A stretch of DNA of 64,000 nucleotides from contig JARLJJ010000633.1 in NCBI GenBank assembly GCA_031291275.1, positions 24,726 through 88,725 on the forward strand, in the 5' to 3' direction. The notes under the pieces were generated by a model. The model ran no database searches. It was given only the letters and a program-made list of their open reading frames with translations, and was not told where the DNA came from. Of this stretch, positions 32,370-40,609 are shown piece by piece. Position 1 is the stretch's first letter. Every line of letters begins with the position of its first letter. The DNA comes from Formivibrio sp. Its GTDB lineage: Bacteria; Pseudomonadota; Gammaproteobacteria; Burkholderiales; Chitinibacteraceae. The translations under genes and the position numbers were made by a program.

Positions 32370-32391
32370 CCGCCCGTGAGGCGGTTTTTTT
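32370..32391 (+). terminator. Intrinsic terminator in the lysis region
   Basis: CCGCC / GGCGG stem with a 5-nt loop followed by seven T. Confidence 0.7.
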
Positions 32392-32410
32392 ACGCCTAAA
32401 AGGAGGCGCT

Positions 32411-32647
32411 GTGCCAAATCCAAATGACAACGAAAACTGCAGTAATCGTGATTCCTGCCCAATGCTTGATGCTGAGACGATCGAAAACATTGCCGAGAAA
32501 GCTGCCGATCGGGCTATCGAGAAGATGACCGCGCAGGTCTATCAGGATATTGGGCGAGGAATCGTTTCCAAGCTTTTCTGGCTATGCGGCGTGGTGCTGG
32601 TGGGCCTCGCTTTCTGGCTGGCATCTAAAGGAGCAATCAAACCATGA
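32411..32647 (+). CDS. Membrane-anchored phage protein, 78 residues
   Basis: GTG 32411 with a strong SD (AAGGAGG). Helical cytoplasmic part (DAETIENIAEKAADRAIEK) and one C-terminal transmembrane span (LFWLCGVVLVGLAFWLAS). Overlaps the next membrane gene by 4 nt. Could be a holin-type or antiholin protein. Confidence 0.6.
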   Translation: MPNPNDNENCSNRDSCPMLDAETIENIAEKAADRAIEKMTAQVYQDIGRGIVSKLFWLCGVVLVGLAFWLASKGAIKP

Positions 32648-32967
32648 AATTCCCTATTGTTATTCGCCGCGATTTCTCGCGGCTTTTTTATCCTCTGCTG
32701 ATCTGCATCGTATTTTTTGCGATTGCGGCATGGCTGCCGCGCTGGCTTGGTATTCCGGAGTTGGCGCCCGGCATGATGTGGGTGTCGTTGGCTTTTGTGG
32801 CGCTCTCTTTTGCGCACATCGGCCGCCGGGTGCTGTTCAAGGTTGATCTGCATGTGCTCATCGATGAGGCCCGAAAAAGCCCTGCCGGCGCAGGCCTGTG
32901 TGTGCTGGGCATCTGCATTGTGCTTGCCGTGCTGATTCCAACCTTTGCCCTGCTTTTTTCTCGGTAG
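32644..32967 (+). CDS. Three-span membrane protein, candidate holin
   Basis: 107 residues: LLICIVFFAIAAWL, MMWVSLAFVALSFAHI, and GLCVLGICIVLAVLIPTFALLF hydrophobic segments. The gene lies directly before the endolysin, the usual holin place. No specific motif; inferred from topology and position. Confidence 0.6.
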   Translation: MKFPIVIRRDFSRLFYPLLICIVFFAIAAWLPRWLGIPELAPGMMWVSLAFVALSFAHIGRRVLFKVDLHVLIDEARKSPAGAGLCVLGICIVLAVLIPTFALLFSR

Positions 32968-32974
32968 CGCCGCC

Positions 32975-33616
32975 ATGCGCTGGATCCTTCTTTTACTGCT
33001 CCCCGTGTGGGCATACGCAACCAATACAACGGTCGAGCGTGCGCGGCCTTATTTGCCAGTGCTGGCATCTATCGCCGCCGAGTTGACCCCGCAGGTTCAA
33101 CCTGCAACGACCTACGCGGGCCAGATCGAGCAGGAGAGCCGCTGGAAAGTGCGCGCTGAGCTCAAGACCGACCGCGAGTACGGGTTTGGTCTTAGCCAGT
33201 GCACGGTGACCAAGCGCTTCAACTGCTTCGACGAAATGCGCCAATCAGGCGACAAGACGCTGGCTCGTTGGCAGTGGGCTGATCGTTTCGATCCTGCCAT
33301 GAACATGCGCGTGATCGTACTCAAGGATAAGCAGTGTCTGCGCTACGCCGGCGGCGCGACCGGCTCCGACCGTAACGCCATGATGCTGGCCTGTTACAAC
33401 GGCGGCGGCGGAGGTCTGGTAAGTGACAAAGCTATTTGTCGGGCCAAGTCTGGATGTGATCCGGGCCGGTGGTGGGGCAATGTCGCGACAACCAGCAATA
33501 AATCGCGGGTGAAGTGGCAGGGCTACGGCCAGAGCGCATTCGATATCAACCGGCAGTACCCGGACAACATCATCTGGAAGTTCGCGCCGAAGTACACGAA
33601 TTACATGAAGCAATGA
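32975..33616 (+). CDS. Secreted endolysin, lytic transglycosylase-like
   Basis: 213 residues with a signal peptide (MRWILLLLLPVWAYA). Catalytic Glu likely in TYAGQIEQESRW (lysozyme-like fold), then YGFGLSQCTVTKRF and NMRVIVLKDKQC. Tight packing with the Rz genes supports a role in peptidoglycan breakdown. Secretion by Sec implies holin- or pinholin-controlled activation. Confidence 0.75.
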   Translation: MRWILLLLLPVWAYATNTTVERARPYLPVLASIAAELTPQVQPATTYAGQIEQESRWKVRAELKTDREYGFGLSQCTVTKRFNCFDEMRQSGDKTLARWQWADRFDPAMNMRVIVLKDKQCLRYAGGATGSDRNAMMLACYNGGGGGLVSDKAICRAKSGCDPGRWWGNVATTSNKSRVKWQGYGQSAFDINRQYPDNIIWKFAPKYTNYMKQ

Positions 33617-33627
33617 GGAGTATCGAT

Positions 33628-34128
33628 ATGGGGAAATTAATTGGCGCTATCACCGGCAATCCAATGATCTTGCTGTGGATCGCAATCGGCGCTTTTGCTC
33701 TGGGTCTGGCAACTGGCGGAGGCGGTGCTTGGTGGATTCAGGGATTGCGCCTGGGTGCTGTCAAGGCTGAATACGCAGGCTTTGTCGCAACCACCAAGGC
33801 GCAAGGTGAGGCTGCACAAAAATTAGCGGATGCCGAACGTAAACGTAACAAACAACTCAAGGATGATTCCGATGCGACATATCAAACTACTATTGATCAG
33901 CTTAAGTCTGATGCTCAGCGCTTGCGCAACGCCCGTGCCTCAAGCCGTTACGTGCCCGCCGCAAGCCCCACGTCCAGCCGTCCTGACCTCGCCTGTTTCG
34001 ACCGGGCCGACCTTGAGCGATCGATACAACAACTCGATGCTGAAGTTCAAAGCCTCATTGACTACGGCGACGAGGGAATTGCCGGGCTCAACATCGGACG
34101 CAAGTGGTCCGCAAGCCTTGATCAGTAA
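33628..34128 (+). CDS. Rz-like spanin inner-membrane subunit
   Basis: 166 residues; an N-terminal transmembrane span (ILLWIAIGAFALGLATGGGG) and a long periplasmic coiled coil (GEAAQKLADAERKRNKQLKD). Start ATG 33628 follows GAGGAG-type SD. Contains the Rz1 gene in another frame. With Rz1 it fuses inner and outer membranes in lysis. Confidence 0.8.
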   Translation: MGKLIGAITGNPMILLWIAIGAFALGLATGGGGAWWIQGLRLGAVKAEYAGFVATTKAQGEAAQKLADAERKRNKQLKDDSDATYQTTIDQLKSDAQRLRNARASSRYVPAASPTSSRPDLACFDRADLERSIQQLDAEVQSLIDYGDEGIAGLNIGRKWSASLDQ

Positions 34129-34132
34129 GTGA
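33872..34132 (+). CDS. Rz1-like spanin lipoprotein nested in Rz
   Basis: 86 residues, lipoprotein signal LLLISLSLMLSACATPVPQ with lipobox Cys and a Pro-rich mature part (CPPQAPRPAVLTSPVS). Read in a shifted frame inside Rz, the classic embedded Rz/Rz1 pattern. ATG 33872 with AAGGA 8 nt upstream. Confidence 0.8.
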   Translation: MRHIKLLLISLSLMLSACATPVPQAVTCPPQAPRPAVLTSPVSTGPTLSDRYNNSMLKFKASLTTATRELPGSTSDASGPQALISK

Positions 34133-34217
34133 TATCGCTAAAACGATGGAGATAAAGCAAAACTGATCTGGTATGCTGGTCAGGCTGCAATTACCCTTGG
34201 TCCGGTAATCCGGCAGC

Positions 34218-34243
34218 AGGCCCCGGCGAAAGTCGGGGCCTTT
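34218..34243 (+). terminator. Intrinsic terminator after the spanin genes
   Basis: AGGCCCCG / CGGGGCCT stem, loop GCGAAAGT, T-run. A near-copy occurs at 34673-34699, with the same CAGCA lead-in. Confidence 0.7.
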
Positions 34244-34250
34244 CCAGTTA

Positions 34251-34433
34251 TCACTGCGCTTCTTCGAGCAAATATCCACAAGCATCAGGATTTTGGGCTA
34301 ACATCAGACGCGCAAACGCCTTTGCTTCAGATAATTTTCTTGGAGTTGGATCGGGAGAGCCGCAGACATTAGCGGTTATGGGGGTGTCGACCTGAAACAT
34401 CAGACGTACAAAGTAGAGCTTGTTGTTTTTCAT
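34251..34433 (-). CDS. Hypothetical phage protein, 60 residues (minus strand)
   Basis: MKNNKLYFVRLMFQVDTPIT with ACGYLLEEAQ at the end; the SD GGAG precedes ATG 34433. Lies convergent with the lysis genes. A family of short phage-tail-end accessory genes, no function recognised. From 34434 to 34672 I see no gene. Confidence 0.5.
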   Translation of the reverse strand: MKNNKLYFVRLMFQVDTPITANVCGSPDPTPRKLSEAKAFARLMLAQNPDACGYLLEEAQ

Positions 34434-34672
34434 GTTTACTCCAAACAGTAGGCGACCACACCCTGCAAAACATGGAGAACATCTCCGGTTTTGGTGTGGC
34501 CTCCCGCCTGTTCGGCGGCTAAAAAACACAAGCTGATTGAAAATCAACTTGAGTACAAGCGTAATAAACTTTTGGTGCCTGTGTCAAATGAATCAATTCG
34601 CACTGTATGTTTTACGGCTTTTACTGACGTCTACTTTGGAGGTGATGGAACGGGGGGAAGGCTCGGCACAGC

Positions 34673-34699
34673 AGGCCCCGGCGAAAGTCGGGGCTTTTC
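34673..34699 (+). terminator. Second GCGAAAGT-loop terminator
   Basis: GGCCCCG / CGGGGCT stem with TTTT, the same loop as at 34218-34243. It lies at the end of the DUF2513 gene. Confidence 0.6.
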
Positions 34700-34700
34700 T

Positions 34701-35114
34701 TCACTGAAACATCTTTGCTAGTACATGAGCACCAATAGTCTTTATTACGTCAAAGGTTAACTCTGCCCCTTTTGATTTTGCGGTAGCCTTAATCGTTTCC
34801 CACATAGTTGTCGATCGCATCGTATCAAGGAGATCGTGCCCTGCCATGGTCAACCTTGGTCCAGATAAGCCATAAGAAAAATGCCCGTCCATTCCTCTGG
34901 ATACATGAACACCTTCCACATACCCATTGTTTATTAGCATTTCTAAATGGCCCGCTATCCGAGATACGTTGGCGGTATATTCTTTAAGTTGCTGCTCATA
35001 CTCGTCAGCAGTTTGAGTGCTCCATTTGGGCTCGTCGGGTATATCTTCCAAGACATTTTTTTCATCTTCGATGTCAGTTAATTGCTTCCGCAGCAAATCC
35101 CAATCTCGCTTCAT
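34701..35114 (-). CDS. DUF2513 protein
   Basis: 137 residues beginning MKRDWDLLRKQLTDIE, with helical IAGHLEMLINNGYVEG and RLTMAGHDLLDTMRSTTMWE: the DUF2513 pattern, a winged-helix-like family common near prophage ends. Likely the last phage gene before the right attachment site. Function of the family is unknown. Confidence 0.75.
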   Translation of the reverse strand: MKRDWDLLRKQLTDIEDEKNVLEDIPDEPKWSTQTADEYEQQLKEYTANVSRIAGHLEMLINNGYVEGVHVSRGMDGHFSYGLSGPRLTMAGHDLLDTMRSTTMWETIKATAKSKGAELTFDVIKTIGAHVLAKMFQ

Positions 35115-35298
35115 GAATATGGACCCTATGTGGAAAATTTGGGGGAATTTCGATATTGTTCTACTAACTCTGTTTAGAGTGAATAGTGATGCGTTTTGGA
35201 GGATTGCGATTTATAGCTATATAAATCAACGTATTGCAAATTCACCACGTACGGATGTTGTAACTGGCGATACGCAGGCGGCGATCCATGTCAATTCC

Positions 35299-35742
35299 TT
35301 AGTGGCCGATATGTTCCGGCAACTCGCGGATAGCTTCTGCATTGGACGGCGAGAACACCATTTCGGCGGCAATATTCCAGTCTACCCAGCGAAAATGTCG
35401 ATGTTCGCGTTCGGAAAGAACAACATCAATGGGTTCGGGAATTTCCAGGCTGAAAACGTGTTCGGTATTGGTGGTCACGCCCGGTGCATAACGATGACGC
35501 CAGATTTCATAAATCTCGAAATCCGAACTTTGCTGCCAGTCACGCAACGTAAACTGGCCAGCATTCAGGCCTGTTTCCTCGAAGACTTCACGCTTGGCGG
35601 TATCGGCCAATAGTTCGTCGCCTTCCTTGCTGCCGGTAATGGATTGCCAGGCATCCTGGAAATCCACGCGCTCCAGTAACAGCACTTTCAGGTCGGGTGT
35701 GTGAACGATAACGAGAACGGAGATAGGTTGTTTATGGCTCAT
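35299..35742 (-). CDS. nudB: Dihydroneopterin triphosphate diphosphatase (NudB-type Nudix)
   Basis: 147 residues; a Nudix box GSKEGDELLADTAKREVFEETGL (near residues 37-59) with the catalytic REVFEETG core. The folate-pathway enzyme removes pyrophosphate from dihydroneopterin triphosphate. First chromosomal gene right of the prophage. The sequence between its stop and 35114 holds no gene and should contain the right attachment site. Divergent from the dehydrogenase gene. Confidence 0.82.
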   Translation of the reverse strand: MSHKQPISVLVIVHTPDLKVLLLERVDFQDAWQSITGSKEGDELLADTAKREVFEETGLNAGQFTLRDWQQSSDFEIYEIWRHRYAPGVTTNTEHVFSLEIPEPIDVVLSEREHRHFRWVDWNIAAEMVFSPSNAEAIRELPEHIGH

Positions 35743-35847
35743 GATGGCATTATAGAGGTGAAGCTGGGTTCTTGGGTGAGGTCACAAGCCTTGTCTGGGT
35801 AGAAATTGATCGGCCCTGATCGGGCCTTATTAATGGAGAGTGTAGCA

Positions 35848-36783
35848 ATGAAAGTATCACTGGTCGGTATGGGTGCCGTTGGAACAGAAATCGCAGGTCT
35901 GTTGGTGAGCATGTCAGATGTGTCGGAAATCGTTGCGCTGGATCGATCGCGCGAGAAAGCCGAGGCGGAAATTTGGGATTTTTCCCATACCACTTCATTC
36001 ACCTATTCCAAGAATCCCTTGCTGGTTGCCGGCGACTATCCGGATACGAAAGATAGCGACATCGTGGTGATTACCGCGGGTGCCCAGATCGCCAAAGGCC
36101 AGAGCCGCGATGCCATTTTGCGTGCCAATACCGTGATCATGCGCGAGATCATCGAACAGGTGGAAAAGTACTCACCGAATGCGATCATCATCAATGTGAC
36201 CAATCCGGTCGAGGTGATTACTCATGTCGCGCTGCGTCACTCATCCTATCCACGTACCAAAGTATTGAGTGCAGGCACGGTGGTGGACTCGGCACGCTTC
36301 ATGCGCATTCTGAGCGAGCATGTGTGCATCGATCCGAAGAATATCTTCGGCTACATGCTGGGCGAGCATGGTTCCACCGGCTTCATTCCGTGGAGCATTT
36401 GCAATGTCTGCGGGCTGGATGTGGATACCTACTGCCGCATGAACGATATTGCGCTTATCGACAAGCCTGCGGTTCAGCAGGCGGTGCTCGATGTGGGCTA
36501 CGAAATTTTCAACCGCAAGGGCAATACCAACCACGGCATCGCCGCCAGTGTGTTTCGGGTGATCCGTGCGATTGAATCCAACGAGCACTCGGTATTGCCG
36601 GTCGGTGTATGCCTGGAAAACCAGTACGGCGTCGATGACGTGGTGATGAGTGTGCCGTGTGTGATCGGTCGTGATGGTGTGCAGAAAATCCTTAATTACA
36701 GCTTCACCGAATCTGAGCTTGCGGCTTTCAAGAAATCGGAGTCGCATTTGCGTGAAATGATAGAATTGACCCACACCTTTTGA
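35848..36783 (+). CDS. Lactate/malate dehydrogenase family protein
   Basis: 311 residues. Rossmann GMGAVGTEIAGLL at the N-terminus, INVTNPVEVITHVAL, TVVDSARFMRIL, and catalytic His in GEHGSTGFIPWS. Reversible NAD-linked oxidation of a 2-hydroxy acid; whether lactate or malate is the substrate cannot be told, since the loop AQIAKGQSR is not a clear match to either. ATG 35848 has GGAGAG upstream. Overlaps the start region of the cysteine desulfurase frame. Confidence 0.75.
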   Translation: MKVSLVGMGAVGTEIAGLLVSMSDVSEIVALDRSREKAEAEIWDFSHTTSFTYSKNPLLVAGDYPDTKDSDIVVITAGAQIAKGQSRDAILRANTVIMREIIEQVEKYSPNAIIINVTNPVEVITHVALRHSSYPRTKVLSAGTVVDSARFMRILSEHVCIDPKNIFGYMLGEHGSTGFIPWSICNVCGLDVDTYCRMNDIALIDKPAVQQAVLDVGYEIFNRKGNTNHGIAASVFRVIRAIESNEHSVLPVGVCLENQYGVDDVVMSVPCVIGRDGVQKILNYSFTESELAAFKKSESHLREMIELTHTF

Positions 36784-36800
36784 GTTGCCACATTCCCCTG

Positions 36801-38024
36801 ATGACCATCCCGCAAGGCATTCCCTGTCCGGTTGAGCGCGCCAATTTTCCATTGCTGGCATGCAATCCCGGACTGGTTTATTTCGATAACGCGGCAACCA
36901 CACAAAAGCCCGCTTGCGTACTGGATGCCGAACGCGTGTATTACGAAACAACCAATGCCAATGTGCATCGTGCTGCGCACAGATTGGCTGTTGCCGCCAC
37001 AGATGCCTTCGAGGGAGCGCGCACCACGGTCGCGCGCTTTCTGAATGCGGCCAGTGCGGACGAAATTGTTTTTACCCGTGGCGCCACCGAGGCGATCAAC
37101 CTGGTGGCGCAAAGCTGGGGGCGCACGCACTTGCGACCCGGCGATGAAATCCTGCTGACTGAGCTGGAACATCACGCCAATATTGTCCCGTGGCAATTAT
37201 TGGCGCAGCAGACTGGCGTGGTGATTCGTGCAGTGCGGGTGCTGGCGGATGGCGCACTGGATCTCGTTCATTTCCACGAACTGCTTTCGCCACGCACCCG
37301 GCTGGTGGGTTGTACGCTGGCGTCCAATGCCATCGGCACGATGCCGCCGGTGGCGCAGATCGTTGCCGCTGCGCATGCGCAGGATGCCATGGTACTGCTC
37401 GATGCCGCGCAAGCCGTGGCCCATCAAGTTGTCGATGTGCAAATGCTTGGCGCTGATTTCTGCGTGTTTTCCGGTCACAAGGTCTATGGCCCGACCGGTA
37501 TCGGCGCGTTATGGGCCAGAGGTGAGATTCTGGCGTCAATGCCGCCGTGGCAGGGCGGGGGGGAAATGATCGACCAAGTCAGCTTTGCCGGATCGACCTT
37601 TGCCTCCGCCCCAGCACGGTTCGAGGCAGGAACTCCTCCTATCGCTCAGGCGGTGGGCTTGGCGGCCGCGTTGGATTGGTTGATGGCACTGGATCGCACG
37701 GCCATCGCGTTGCACGAAAATGGCTTGCGCGAACGGCTGGAAGCCGGGCTGCGATCAATCCCCGGCGTACAGATTTTTGGTTCGGGATCTGCCAAGGCAC
37801 CGCTCACCGCCTTGGCCTTCGCGCGAGCGCATCCGTTCGATGTGGCGCAGTTCCTCGATGCGCGTGATATTGCCGTTCGGGTGGGTAGTCATTGCGCCCA
37901 ACCGTTGCTGGCTGCGCTGGGTGTACCTGCACTGCTGCGTGTTTCCTTTGCCGCTTACAACACGCCGGATGAAGTGGATCAATTCCTGGCAGCTTTACCC
38001 GAAATACTGGAGTTGCTGGCGTGA
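36801..38024 (+). CDS. sufS: Cysteine desulfurase SufS/CsdA
   Basis: 407 residues. YFDNAATTQKP near the N-terminus, ANVHRAAHRLA, ELEHHANIVPWQ, the PLP Lys in VFSGHKVYGPTGIG, and the catalytic Cys in RVGSHCAQPLL. Transfers sulfur from cysteine to SufE for Fe-S clusters. ATG 36801 is preferred over TTG 36780. Overlaps sufE by 4 nt, consistent with a sufS-sufE pair. Confidence 0.9.
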   Translation: MTIPQGIPCPVERANFPLLACNPGLVYFDNAATTQKPACVLDAERVYYETTNANVHRAAHRLAVAATDAFEGARTTVARFLNAASADEIVFTRGATEAINLVAQSWGRTHLRPGDEILLTELEHHANIVPWQLLAQQTGVVIRAVRVLADGALDLVHFHELLSPRTRLVGCTLASNAIGTMPPVAQIVAAAHAQDAMVLLDAAQAVAHQVVDVQMLGADFCVFSGHKVYGPTGIGALWARGEILASMPPWQGGGEMIDQVSFAGSTFASAPARFEAGTPPIAQAVGLAAALDWLMALDRTAIALHENGLRERLEAGLRSIPGVQIFGSGSAKAPLTALAFARAHPFDVAQFLDARDIAVRVGSHCAQPLLAALGVPALLRVSFAAYNTPDEVDQFLAALPEILELLA

Positions 38025-38431
38025 TGACCCCATTAACCCGGGAAAATGTGGCAAGCCGATTGGCCTCCGCCGTGGGCTGGGAAGCCAAGAATCGCATGCT
38101 GGTGCAATTGGCGCGCGATTTGCCGGCATTGCCCGAAGCGCAGCGTACTGAAGTGAACCGCGTCACCGGTTGTGAAAGTCGGGTGTGGCTGTCGCTGGAA
38201 TGGCAGGATGGCAAGTTGCAGATGGCTGCAGGTAGCGATTCGCGCGTCGTGCAAGGTCTGCTGGCGCTGGTATTTGCGTGTTATCACGGACAAACTGCTG
38301 CTGAAATTTTGGGGCTGGACTTCGAGGGCTGGCTCTCTGAACTTGGACTGACCCGTTTCCTGTCTGCATCGCGCAGCAGTGGACTGCGGGCGATTGTGGC
38401 ACTTATTCGCGGTGCGGCACAGGTAGCATGA
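38021..38431 (+). CDS. sufE: SufE/CsdE sulfur acceptor
   Basis: 136 residues; RTEVNRVTGCESRVWLSLEW with the acceptor Cys, and a C-terminal LGLTRFLSASRSSGLRAIV helix, as in SufE. It takes persulfide from SufS. The first Met codons overlap the sufS stop. Confidence 0.88.
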   Translation: MMTPLTRENVASRLASAVGWEAKNRMLVQLARDLPALPEAQRTEVNRVTGCESRVWLSLEWQDGKLQMAAGSDSRVVQGLLALVFACYHGQTAAEILGLDFEGWLSELGLTRFLSASRSSGLRAIVALIRGAAQVA

Positions 38432-38513
38432 TGGCAAGGGTGCTGTATCTAATTTCCATCTAATTTTACTCAGAGGTGTCATGCCAACTGGGTTAGACAA
38501 CGACTGAAAAACC

Positions 38514-39368
38514 ATGCTTAAAGAAATCGATCCTAAACATGCCGATGAACTGCTGAAAAGCATGGTGATTCCTCCGCGCCCGACAATCTTGCTGCAATTG
38601 GAGCAAGAGCAGATGCGATCGGAGCCGGATTTTGCACATATTGCGCAACTGATTTCCAGCGATCTGACACTTTCGGCTGCAGTGTTGAAAACGGTAAATT
38701 CGCCCTTTTTTAGCCTGAATAGCCGCGTGTCCTCCGTGCGCCAAGCCTTGCAGCTTCTGGGTTTGCGTAATCTGGGCAATATCGTGCGCGGGGTGCTGCT
38801 TCGCCATGCGCTAAGTCCTGAGGGCGAAGCAAAGATGGAGCGATTCTGGACCAATTCATTGCGTGTTGCCTTGGTGTCGGCACGTCTGGCTGAGCATATC
38901 AGCGGTATCGCTGTGGACGATGCCTACACCTATGGATTGTTCCAGGATTGCGGTATGCCACTGATGCAGGCGCGTTTTGCCAACTATCGCATTACGCTTG
39001 AAAAACGCGAAGGACTGTCTCTGAGCAAGATGCTGGAGGTGGAAGATCAGCGCCACCAGACGAACCATGCCATCGTCGGCTACTTGCTTGCCCGAACCTG
39101 GTTTCTGCCGGAGCACCTGAGCTTGGCGATTCTTAACCATCAAGACATCAGTATCTTCGATGTTCGAGAAGATGATAACTGGCTGCATGCCTGCAATTTG
39201 ATCGCCATCTCTGGATTGGCTGGGCATGTGGTCAGAAAGCACTTCATCCAACCGCCGATTCGAGACTGGCGCCTGATCGAACCGGTTTTCTTGCGACATC
39301 TTGGAATGGAACGTACGGAGTACGAAGATTTGACCGATCGGATCAATCGTTTACTGGTGGATTCGTAA
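38514..39368 (+). CDS. HDOD-domain protein
   Basis: 284 residues: IPPRPTILLQLEQEQM, ISSDLTLSAAVLKTVNSPFF, and VRQALQLLGLRNLGNIVRGV form the HDOD signature. HDOD proteins bind or sense signalling nucleotides and regulate; they lack the full HD metal site. No partner domain here. Separate from the suf genes by 80 bp. Confidence 0.85.
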   Translation: MLKEIDPKHADELLKSMVIPPRPTILLQLEQEQMRSEPDFAHIAQLISSDLTLSAAVLKTVNSPFFSLNSRVSSVRQALQLLGLRNLGNIVRGVLLRHALSPEGEAKMERFWTNSLRVALVSARLAEHISGIAVDDAYTYGLFQDCGMPLMQARFANYRITLEKREGLSLSKMLEVEDQRHQTNHAIVGYLLARTWFLPEHLSLAILNHQDISIFDVREDDNWLHACNLIAISGLAGHVVRKHFIQPPIRDWRLIEPVFLRHLGMERTEYEDLTDRINRLLVDS

Positions 39369-39428
39369 GGCATGCGAAGTGCCGTACTCTGGGTCTTCCG
39401 TGTTGATTCGCCAGAGCTTGAATGGTGC

Positions 39429-39932
39429 TTATAAGACCAAATCGCAATGAATCTGCAGACTTTCCGTCATGTTCTTGTGGATGCAAAACCCTTGATCTAC
39501 CAAGGCTGTTTTGACTTCATGCAGCGCAGTTGTGTATTTTTGGGAGCGTTGGTTTTGCCAGGTCAGTGGGGTAAATACGCCCAGAGGAAGGAAGCGCAAG
39601 CGACGTCCATTCAATGCTACTGAAACGTCGATGTGGTTTCCGTCAACATCATGGCCATTCGTACCAAAGATCGCTTCCAGTTCATCCCGTCGAAATTTAT
39701 AAGCATGGCGGAAAAAATAGATACCGATGGCCCTGAATAATTTCCGCGATATACCTACGCGGGAAGCACTTGGCTCGTAGCCACGGGTAACGATCAGGCA
39801 AATACTTTCAGGGAGTTGGCTTTGTACAATCAAGAGTCGTTCCCAAGCCATTTCGCTGATGCAAACCTGTTTCGATGGCCAGTGGGGGATTACTTTTAAC
39901 CCGTCATGCTTTCCTTTTGGCCAGGACAGCAT
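39429..39932 (-). CDS. Hypothetical conserved-looking protein downstream of lolD
   Basis: 167 residues. Its ATG overlaps the lolD stop (TGATG), so it belongs to the lolC-lolD operon. Features: ICLIVTRGYEPSASRVGISR and FGTNGHDVDGNHIDVSV, the last resembling the His/Asp pattern of M15-type D-Ala-D-Ala peptidases in a loose way. I do not assign an enzyme. Could act in the envelope, but there is no signal peptide. Confidence 0.5.
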   Translation of the reverse strand: MLSWPKGKHDGLKVIPHWPSKQVCISEMAWERLLIVQSQLPESICLIVTRGYEPSASRVGISRKLFRAIGIYFFRHAYKFRRDELEAIFGTNGHDVDGNHIDVSVALNGRRLRFLPLGVFTPLTWQNQRSQKYTTALHEVKTALVDQGFCIHKNMTESLQIHCDLVL

Positions 39933-40609
39933 CAGACCACAATCCGGCCATCTGCCAATTTCATGATCCGCCCGCACTTCGCCGCAAGTTCCATATCGTG
40001 GGTAACAATTACAAAGCTGGTGCCGATGCTGCGGCTGAGTTCCAGCATCTGTTCGAATACCGTCATGGCCGTGTGACGATCGAGGTTGCCGGTAGGCTCA
40101 TCGGCCAGAACACAATCTGGACGAGTAACCAATGCACGGGCGACGGCGGCACGTTGGCGCTCACCCCCCGAAAGTTCGCCCGGTTTGTGGTGCAGGCGAT
40201 GGCTCAAGCCAACCTGATCCAGCATCTCTGCAGCTTGCTTGAGGGCTTCGGCCTTGTTCATGCGGCGGATGAACAGCGGCATGGCGACGTTTTCCTGTGC
40301 GGTGAATTCGGGCAGCAGATGGTGGAACTGGTAAACGAATCCCAGATGCTTGTTGCGCAGCAGACTGCGTGCAGAGTCATTGAGCGCAAAAGGATTTTCA
40401 CCCATCAGTTCGACACTGCCGCCGCTCGGGACGTCGAGGGCGCCCAAGCAATGCAGTAGCGTGGATTTCCCGGAACCGGATGCCCCGACCACGGCAACGG
40501 TTTCGCCGCGCTGCAGCTCAAAATTGACATCTTCCAGCACCGGGGTGGTCAGATCGCCAGATTGGTAGGTCTTGGCAAGATCAACACATTTCAGGATGAC
40601 ATCATTCAT
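39932..40609 (-). CDS. lolD: Lipoprotein-releasing ABC transporter ATPase LolD
   Basis: 225 residues: Walker A GASGSGKST, Q-loop FVYQFHHLLPEFTAQENV, signature LSGGERQRAAVARAL, Walker B CVLADEPTGNLD, H-loop IVTHD. The LolD-type QFHHLLPEFTA loop separates it from MacB-type ATPases. With LolC/E it removes lipoproteins from the inner membrane for LolA. Overlaps the permease gene by 8 nt. Confidence 0.93.
   Translation of the reverse strand: MNDVILKCVDLAKTYQSGDLTTPVLEDVNFELQRGETVAVVGASGSGKSTLLHCLGALDVPSGGSVELMGENPFALNDSARSLLRNKHLGFVYQFHHLLPEFTAQENVAMPLFIRRMNKAEALKQAAEMLDQVGLSHRLHHKPGELSGGERQRAAVARALVTRPDCVLADEPTGNLDRHTAMTVFEQMLELSRSIGTSFVIVTHDMELAAKCGRIMKLADGRIVV

Larger units (their letters stand above)
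1..35200. mobile_element. Siphovirus prophage carrying a diversity-generating retroelement (left end outside window)
   Basis: A contiguous set of phage modules: DGR operon, immunity genes, replication, packaging, head, tail and lysis. Late genes point right, DGR and lysogeny genes point left. The right end must lie between the DUF2513 gene (ends 35114) and the host nudB gene (stop at 35299). No integrase and no left attachment site are in the window, so att repeats could not be defined. The tail tip set (DUF2460, DUF2163, NlpC/P60, J-like) resembles gene transfer agents and related siphoviruses, while packaging and portal genes are lambda-like. No major structural gene looks broken, so the phage may be functional. 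Confidence 0.93.
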
